From the NCBI GenBank assembly GCA_025642065.1, contig JAODUP010000721.1, positions 171,501 to 235,500 of the forward strand: a stretch of DNA of 64,000 bases, written 5' to 3'. This document shows, one piece after another, positions 57,229-64,000 of the stretch. The stretch is from Paralvinella palmiformis (lineage: Eukaryota > Annelida > Polychaeta > Terebellida > Alvinellidae). A program made the position numbers and the translations under genes. The notes under the pieces are model-generated. The model had not been told where the DNA came from and searched no databases. It worked only from the letters and a program-made list of their open reading frames with translations. Numbering within the stretch: the stretch's first letter is position 1; every line of letters starts with the position of its first letter.

Positions 57229-60200
57229 TTTGGAGATGAAGTTGTAAACTTTGGAACATTATCGTTTTGACTGAATATATGGAACTGAAAAACGAAGAGC
57301 CGTCAAAATGTGATATAAATTTTATTTTGATAGTTTTCTAGAGGGGGTGGTGGGTAAATACTGTCTGATAGTTTGCGAAGATCCTTGCCGGAACTTTAAT
57401 TCCCATTTTGAAAAGTCGTTTATAAGACAGTTCCTTAACCAGCGTAAGTAATGCACCGGACTTGTTGATAGTGAATAACACAGCTCGACGACTTCTGGTC
57501 ATATTGAGATAGTGCAATATCGGACCAAAACTATTTCTACTGATTATAACACGGAACAGACCTGATCGCCAGATATCTGTGCGTTTACTTCATGTGCATC
57601 CTTTACTAAAGCATGATTGGATACATCGGCCAGTTGAATGGCTGAAATAGGTCGTCGGTTTTGAACGCCTCCCATGTAATATTTGCTCCTCTGCAATATA
57701 ATGATACATCGCTACTGAATTCAGCGGGGGGAAAAATTAAGCTCAGCACCTCGCTCGGGCATAAACACGATTGGACACAACACGATGGCTATAGTTTTCT
57801 TAAAAATACAGTAAACCAACACTTTTCTTTGTCTTACCGACTTGTCGCCAGTCTGTGACTGTTTGGTATCTTGGACTGCAGAAGCTAATGTTAGACGTTC
57901 TAATTCACGTCGACTACGTGGTTGACGTCTCGGTGCACTCCTTGCCCTGTACAGTCGTGACTCTCCCACACGCCCGTTTGTTATGCCCTTTCTAGCCTGC
58001 ATCATGTAAGAGGCTGATTTCCTCTTAGCTCGTTCAGCTGATTTGGTTAAATAGTACAACGTGCCAGGAACGCTTGGTTCTGTTAGTAAAAATAAAGAAG
58101 AGAAAAATGCTTTAAACATTCTCATATTAATAATTCAACTCAAACTTGATACGTACCTTAATTGTCGAGTACGAAATACTGAAATTGGTTATACGACCAA
58201 ATTTAAGACCATAACGTAATGGCGGTTGAAATTGAAATAGAATCCGCCTTGATGTTCGAACAAGATCTAATCATTAACCTGAAAGAAACCTAGACCGTGC
58301 ACGCCCGCCGATTTGATGGCAAACATTTCCCAATTTACGGTGGGAGCAAAAAGGAAAGCAGACTGCTAAAATCAGGTTTTTAGACATGGTGAATTCTTGT
58401 TGTGTCGTTGGTTGCATAAGCCGTGGAAGTAATACAAAAGGGATATCTTTTCATCGGCAAGGAACACATTTAAAATAGCTATTAAACCGTTTTGTCGAAG
58501 GAAATTAAGCTTAACTATTATTATAGCCTGTTCGACAACCCCGTCTCTAGCATTTGATCTCGACATTTGCATATTTGATTACATATATAATAGGATAGGA
58601 GTAATATAGATTCTCTGCACACATAAAAAGATGTCAGCGTTGTCTGGTCATGGCGGTCCAATCAAACATCACTGAGTGTTCGGCCTAGTTGTCTTTCAGG
58701 TGAATGCATCTAATAATTCTTTTCTTCTACTGGATCAGCAATTTTAATCGCTAAACGGTCTATAAGGTAACGCACGGAGGAAATGTCGGACGTCATATGA
58801 ATTCAAGGATATCCATGATAATGGTCATAAAACTTCGACATAAAAGGTTGGCTTTGAAATAATATAATATTTCTCTAAACTAACAGTAGAATTATAAAAA
58901 GAACTAAAAAAAAACCCCGAACAACATCCCGTATGTTTTCACGTAAGTGGCAATATGACACATATACTTAAACAGTGATCATATACTCTATATTACAAAT
59001 CAGTCTTCTTTTATATGTCCATATATAAAATCGTGGATAATTCAAGTTGTTTATAAACTCAGATAGTTATTCTAATATTAAAGGTGGATATTGACAATTT
59101 TCGTAGATACATACTGATGAACGTACCTATGAATGGTGTCTTGTTTTGAAAGAACAACTTGCTAAGTTGTGCTACCATAACATCTCTGTCAGCAATTGTC
59201 TCTGCTATTGTTCTGATGTATAACATAATAGTTAAACAATTATAAAGTAGATTTCTACACACACACAAAAAAACGCTGTATTTAAAAAAAGGTAATTTCT
59301 GTGAATTATTTTGAACTGAAAATATGCGATTTTCTAAAAGTAATATATATTGCTAGGACTAAATATTTGTGTATTTGTGGATAATTTAAGTTAATAAAAC
59401 AAAAGAAAACTGAAATTGTTACTTTGGTTTCTCTTCGTCATCACGAAGCCTTGTGGCTCCCAGACGTTGGTGTGCTTGTGTTCCCTGGATCTTGTCTAGT
59501 AGGCGTTTGTACAAAGGGATCTGTGATCCCACTCTCATGCACGTTCTGGATCGTAGTTTGACTTGAACTATCTGTCTCAGTTTATCCAGAGTATGCGGGT
59601 TCTTTTTATGAACAAGACGTTCAATATTTTTGTTGTCCAAGATGAACACCTATCAATTAGATTAATAACATTAACGTTGTAACTAGGTTGTGGCAAACCA
59701 GTATAGGACGTAGTATAGTAGTTATGATTAAGAACAAGATGTATAAACTCATTCACACACGCGCGGGCGCACACCCGCACACACACAGTTTTGTGAAAAT
59801 TGTGAATTCAAATATGAATTTTTCTATATGTTGCACTGTTTTCGCTATAAAGACAAAATCCTCAATAACGTTTTAGAATAAGTGTTATTAAATCATAAAA
59901 ACCAAACTCCTTCGGCTCTGTCAAGTGAATGTAATATAACATTTGGGGCATTTTCCTTATGGAATCCACTAATTGAGATCAATCCAAAAAGTCCTGTTAA
60001 TTTAAATCTGATAAATGTTTACACCGTTTAAGAGTGATGATCCAACACACACACACACACACACACACAAACATAACACGCGTACACACCAACCCTTAGC
60101 GTGCCTGTGCGTGCGGATGCATATGCGCCGACGTATAAACACATCCACACAGATCTCCAAGCCCAAACAACCTACCTTAGTATTTGTTGTGCAGACAACG

Positions 60201-60625
60201 CTGTGAGTGTAGGTATCTAACCCTAACATCAGCTCCGTGTCACCTATATTATAATCAACAACATGACCATTAGTTATGACGAGAGATAAGTGTACAGAAA
60301 TGGGTCTGACATACTGAATCACAGCAACAATACGTTCTCTAATATACCAATATCTGGTATGACCACCTATAGGTCAGCCAATACACCAATACCTCTGTGT
60401 TTACTTTATTTTCTCTCTAATCGACGTTTTCTCTCTCCTCTCTATAGCATAAGAGATTGTATGTCAACAAATAACCCGACACCTGACTCCAGACAGTGGC
60501 GTCCTCTCTTTAGTAAAATCTATATTATAGTTTGTATTTATTATATTGATTGGAATATGATTCTAGCAGCGGTGCTTTGTCTATGTAAATAAGATTAAAC
60601 AAAATGCACGAGAGAGAGAGACAGT

Positions 60626-60689
<64 letters not shown>

Positions 60690-63600
60690 AAACAGGGTTG
60701 GGTTTTACCAGTGTGTAAACCAGTTTAATCCTCTCCGGTGGTTTAAATCCTGTTTAAATTCTGTTTGAGCAGGCGATAAAACACAAAAACATTATATTAA
60801 TGAGATTAACGATATGTCATTATAACGACTGATTTTTAGGCAACATTTTCAAGGCAATATAACACTGTCAAATACCCAATCAACAACATATATGGGGGAG
60901 GGTGGTCATGTGTCTAATCGTGCTTGCACACTCCTAGCAACATCATGTAGTCTGTAGTATGAGTTATGTATCACTGTGAAGTGATACTGCTGTTCCTTAT
61001 AGTAACAGTGTTTGAATGATGTGTGATTAGAACTTAAATTACGTAATTGTCATTACACCATAGTTTCTTCATTGCCCAATTATAACGTGCACGGAATAGA
61101 TAGACTTCATATTGACTATATTAATGTGACACTAATCGGGGGAGGGGGGTGTAGGTTGTTACATGGTCTAAGACCACAATGATTCACACTAATAAACACA
61201 TATGGGAGTTCAGGAATACACATTTCCATGGTTTCTCTTCAGTAAATATATATATATATATAATCAGAATTCTACCAGTAGTATACATTATCCCGTCATA
61301 GAGGCTGTGCCAAACAAGCGACATCTTGGGGATACTCCCCGAACTACAAGCAATCAAGTAGTATACATCTCAAGTTGTTGTTGATTATAAACTCATTGAA
61401 TACTGTTCTATAGCCAAAGTTGACATTGAATATTGTATACAACCATTTGTGGCATTAGTTATCTCAAATAGTGACATTAGTAAGACATGGCCACTTTAAA
61501 AGGTGGTTAACCTTCTGATCCTATGAGACAATTTTACTTGAAATTAGACGGATCTAAAACCAAATGTGTGATTTGCAATCAAGAAGTCAGCAACAGAATT
61601 GAGCGTTTAAAGGCACAGAGAAAACATTATTCAAAGCAAGTCACTGACTCTTGTGTCAATACAGCCATTATAGCCAAATGTATCTTGTACAGTGGACATT
61701 ATATTTGGTTTGAAAATATTAATATCTAATTTTCGCGATAGCGATCACGACGTCATAACGGTCTGTTTTACCTCAAATATCACTTTCTTAATAGCAATTA
61801 TATGATAAACTGTTGCTCTTAATAATTGTCGTTTCATGGCATCTGTCGGTTGCAATATAGGTACAAGTATAGCTGATTATGGAGTTCACTTAGACTGATT
61901 CAGTTACATCGACTCGCTCAGTTTTGGTTATCGCCAGATGTTTAGCCCAAAATCTTCACCTTTCAATGAGTCTCTGAGGAAATAACAGCCAGAACTGCAT
62001 CTCGAAGTGAGGCACACCAAGTTGGGCACCACGCTGCTGGAGATCACAAATGAGGGAGATGAGGGACTAGACCCTGGAAATAGACGAGCTGGAGAAGAAA
62101 CCAGCTGAGTTCACGCTTATACCGGGTATATAAGGTATATAATTTCAAATGTGTCATCTAAAAATTCAGAACTTAAGGGTCCAAAAAGGTGCCCCTCGTA
62201 CTACGTCAGCTGCAAAAAATCGTCAAAGAGTAGGCAATCGGTATACATTGGCAAGCAAACCACTACCTCGCCTACTAAGGATGCACGTCGAGATTAAATA
62301 CGGTATACTGCATTTACTAGATGATCGAACTAGAACCCCAAAGGAAGAGTACTGAACGCCTACCAACTACAAAGTCAACTTCAGATCGATGGAAGACATC
62401 CTCATACACTCACCGATACCGGACAGCCTTCTACAAGAAAACACCTCACCACTCCCCAATATAGACAGCACAGCTATAATCAAAGAACCAAATAAACTTG
62501 AACCATTACCACAAGTAATCTCAGCCACAATAACTGTGACTGCTAGTCAGGTTCGTATGAGTCAGTCAACTCCAACCTTCAAAACTGTCAACCCAAAACA
62601 TGATGATAACAGTCTTATCCAACGATTCACGATCATATCCTTCATCACACCCTTCAAACATTAACAACTAAGATACTCTAATATAACAACAGCAAAATAA
62701 CAATAACCACATAAAAACAACTAATTTAAACTCCAGACGAAACAGGAAATCGGTTCCGGGAAAGTGTAGAAGTGAAGTTTCACTTACCTGAAGGAACACC
62801 AATTTATTTAACTAATCTTGCACAGAAGAAAATTACCTGAGCATTGCAAGTTTCTAAACTAGAAGAAAAAGACCACCGTCCCATTTATTTATTGTCCACC
62901 CCCTTTAAAGGTATGAATAAAGTGATTTAACAAGAGTTCTATGGAAACCCTCATAGCAAAAAAAAACACCTTTGAATTCATGAAAGACATGTTCAATCTG
63001 GACCTCACTCTTCGTTTTATAACTATGACTACAGCTATAAAAGGCTAAACCAGTCTGTTTCGCCTTTATGGAGTTTGACAAGGCATTTGAGCGCGTATAA
63101 CATGTTTTCACGCTGGACTACCTTATCTTACTGGGTATATCCTCACAACCTCAACATCAATTGCCATCAGAGATCAGCTATGTCTCCAGCCATCTTCAAT
63201 GGTCTTATTACCGTATTTCTCACATTCACTCTAATCCCTATCAGTAGATCTGGTATTGGTTTCACATGTTAGTCTGAGGCATCACTATTTAAAGTTTTTC
63301 CAGACGGATTTAAGGGCCAATGATATATATTACGGGTATCAGTATTAAAATTGCCGACTAAGACTCTGTATCCTAAAGAATCGTCCAGAACATGAGTTGA
63401 ATTCAGTCTGAAATGGCTGAACAATATCTTACCCAAAATCTCACTTTCGTCCACGTAGCACATCGTCACAGTTTTTGTAGCCAATCGCCGCTCAGCTGCA
63501 GCATAGCCTTCACGCCTGCGCACTCTGATTTGCTCTCTCAGAGATGTCTCTTTGGTTTTTGACTCACGCTTTTTGAAACGCCTGAAAAAACACAACAAAT

Positions 63601-63994
63601 CAACACCATATATATTTATGTGAATGTATGAAAGAAGAAAACATTAGAAAATTTTGTTTGATGGGTTTGTAACCGGAACATCGATGATATTCAGAGATTC
63701 AATATTTACTTTTAAACCATCAACGATAAAAAGGGAAATTCAAATCAGAACACAGTACCCGTACATCAATAATAATTTATCCTACAGTGGATATACTGCT
63801 TATATAAATAATTCTTAACTAATTTGATTATTAAATCAAAGTAGTTAGCACCAGAAGTGATTAATCGATTACATTTATAGTTATTTGTTACTCACTGCCA
63901 TAATTCCTTTGTGACGTCATCCTCTGAGGATTCAAATAGTTTGGGATACTGTAACTGATGCATCTGGGGATCTACTATCACTTTACCCTGGCCA
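55135..63994 (-). CDS. Cyclic-nucleotide-binding-domain-like protein with basic SAP-rich tail, 3' nine coding exons (5' part outside window)
   Basis: Exons in transcript order: 63896-63994, 63433-63581, 60176-60243, 59423-59649, 59127-59212, 57838-58079, 57562-57690, 56093-56458, 55135-55500. All have AG/GT borders and every phase joins without a stop, giving about 576 residues. Joining exons 2-4 gives VTMCYVDESEILGDTEL, MLGLDTYTHSVVCTTNTK and VFILDNKNIERLVHKKNP. This fits the end of a cyclic-nucleotide-binding beta-roll plus its C-helix; the usual Gly-Glu...Arg-x-Ala phosphate cassette reads GDTEL...THSVV, so the Arg appears absent. Before it lies a basic segment (RFKKRESKTKETSLREQIRV). After it come QLSKLFFQNKTPF, RARSAPRRQPRSR, an acidic DDEDDEDEIESFD patch, and a tail with SSAP and QSAP. 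There is no membrane segment. I do not recognise the ortholog; a ciliary or cytoskeletal role would be a guess. Confidence 0.75.
56839..56910. repeat. TTA trinucleotide microsatellite, about 24 units
   Basis: A pure TAT/TTA tract in an intron of the CNB-domain gene, followed by GAT/GTA-rich imperfect repeats to about 56990. Confidence 0.95.
57187..57226. repeat. TA microsatellite
   Basis: AT dinucleotide tract of about 19 units in an intron of the CNB-domain gene. Confidence 0.9.
58386..58478 (+). pseudogene. THAP zinc-finger N-terminal fragment
   Basis: ATG at 58386 opens MVNSCCVVGCISRGSNTKG, then ISFHR, and a stop after 30 codons. The start MVNxCCVxGC...KG.SFHR is the hallmark of THAP domains, found in P-element-type transposases and derived genes. 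The rest of the C2CH finger is not continued in frame. It lies antisense in an intron of the CNB-domain gene. Confidence 0.65.
60628..60686. repeat. TA-TG compound microsatellite
   Basis: A TA tract (about 60630-60656) changes into a TG tract (about 60656-60686). Confidence 0.9.
60845..61728 (+). mobile_element. hAT-like element fragment with BED finger, copy 2
   Basis: 60845-61145 is collinear with 44122-44420. Further on, 61523-61729 reads MRQFYLKLDGSKTKCVICNQ, then EVSNRIERLKAQRKHY, a BED-like finger (Cys-x2-Cys and a later His). A hAT-type end, CAGGGTTGGGTTTTACC, stands at 60693 but cannot be paired with a right end. The copy is interrupted by a SINE-B tail (61289-61356) and has no catalytic core. 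Confidence 0.55.
61289..61356 (+). mobile_element. 5'-truncated SINE-B tail with perfect 12-bp target duplication
   Basis: CATAGAGGCTGTGCC, ACAAGCGACA and TTGGGGATACTCCC match the 3' part of 54466-54839. AGTAGTATACAT lies immediately on both sides (61277-61288, 61357-61368). Confidence 0.85.
61740..62899. other. Intronic stretch with unassigned plus-strand frames
   Basis: Two plus-strand frames (62149-62355, 62389-62664) are open; the second is rich in Ser, Thr, Pro and Ile. They have no recognised motif, and the copy number is unknown. They may be leftovers of the LINE fragment that follows. Confidence 0.3.
62900..63270 (+). mobile_element. Decayed LINE reverse-transcriptase fragment
   Basis: One frame near 63040-63100 gives KPVCFAFMEFDKAFERV, the motif-A region of non-LTR reverse transcriptases (F-x-D-x-x-K-A-F-D). 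Another near 63160-63215 gives CHQRSAMSPAIFNGLI, matching motif B (RQGCPxSPxLFNxxI) without its usual Gly. Frameshifts separate them. It lies antisense in the large intron of the CNB-domain gene. Confidence 0.6.
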
Positions 63995-64000
63995 CTTCAA

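Noticed and set aside
62149..62664. A small plus-strand gene
   Set aside because: Two short frames without motif, splice support or poly(A) signal, next to a decayed LINE and antisense to an intron.

Overview
This is an animal nuclear genome window: AT-rich, with GT-AG introns, AATAAA poly(A) signals, many TA/GT microsatellites, and dense families of tRNA-derived SINEs, hAT-type DNA transposons, MITEs and decayed LINEs. The gene set is ordinary for a bilaterian. The repeat style and intron sizes suggest a lophotrochozoan, most likely a mollusc; that is inference and no phylogeny was run.

Layout. (1) 212-2789 (+): the last nine coding exons of the nucleoporin NUP93; its 5' part lies left of the window. 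(2) 2957-11062: intergenic, with a decayed hAT element (4368-6066), repeat fragments and a small inverted-repeat element. (3) 11063-30071 (+): a complete CMTR1 (cap-1 mRNA 2'-O-methyltransferase), rebuilt as 22 coding exons with matching splice phases, 896 aa, with an intact KDKE tetrad. Its introns carry a SINE with a perfect 15-bp target duplication, hAT pieces, a LINE tail and two diverged tandem arrays. (4) 33815-35671 (-): an intronless BTB-BACK-Kelch CDS. (5) 36600-45100: a transposon-rich block (a SINE split by a hAT, LINE reverse-transcriptase remnants, a pogo-like MITE, a BED-finger hAT) plus a cluster of AGATCT palindromes. (6) 46281-46793 (+): a 170-aa RING-finger protein with a long 3' UTR. 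(7) 48125-55030: intergenic, with several MITEs and a SINE nested in another SINE. (8) 55135-63994 (-): the 3' nine coding exons of a gene whose protein carries the end of a cyclic-nucleotide-binding fold followed by a basic, SAP-motif-rich tail; I do not recognise its family.

The genes show no common pathway. NUP93 (pore scaffold) and CMTR1 (mRNA capping) are neighbours about 8 kb apart on one strand, and nothing in the sequence shows co-regulation. I found no CRISPR, tRNA, rRNA or other recognisable RNA gene. I did not find a convincing new molecular system. The most unusual items are the CNB-domain gene, an interlocked pair of inverted repeats in a MITE, a 212-bp MITE with 59-bp arms, and several well-dated nested insertions.
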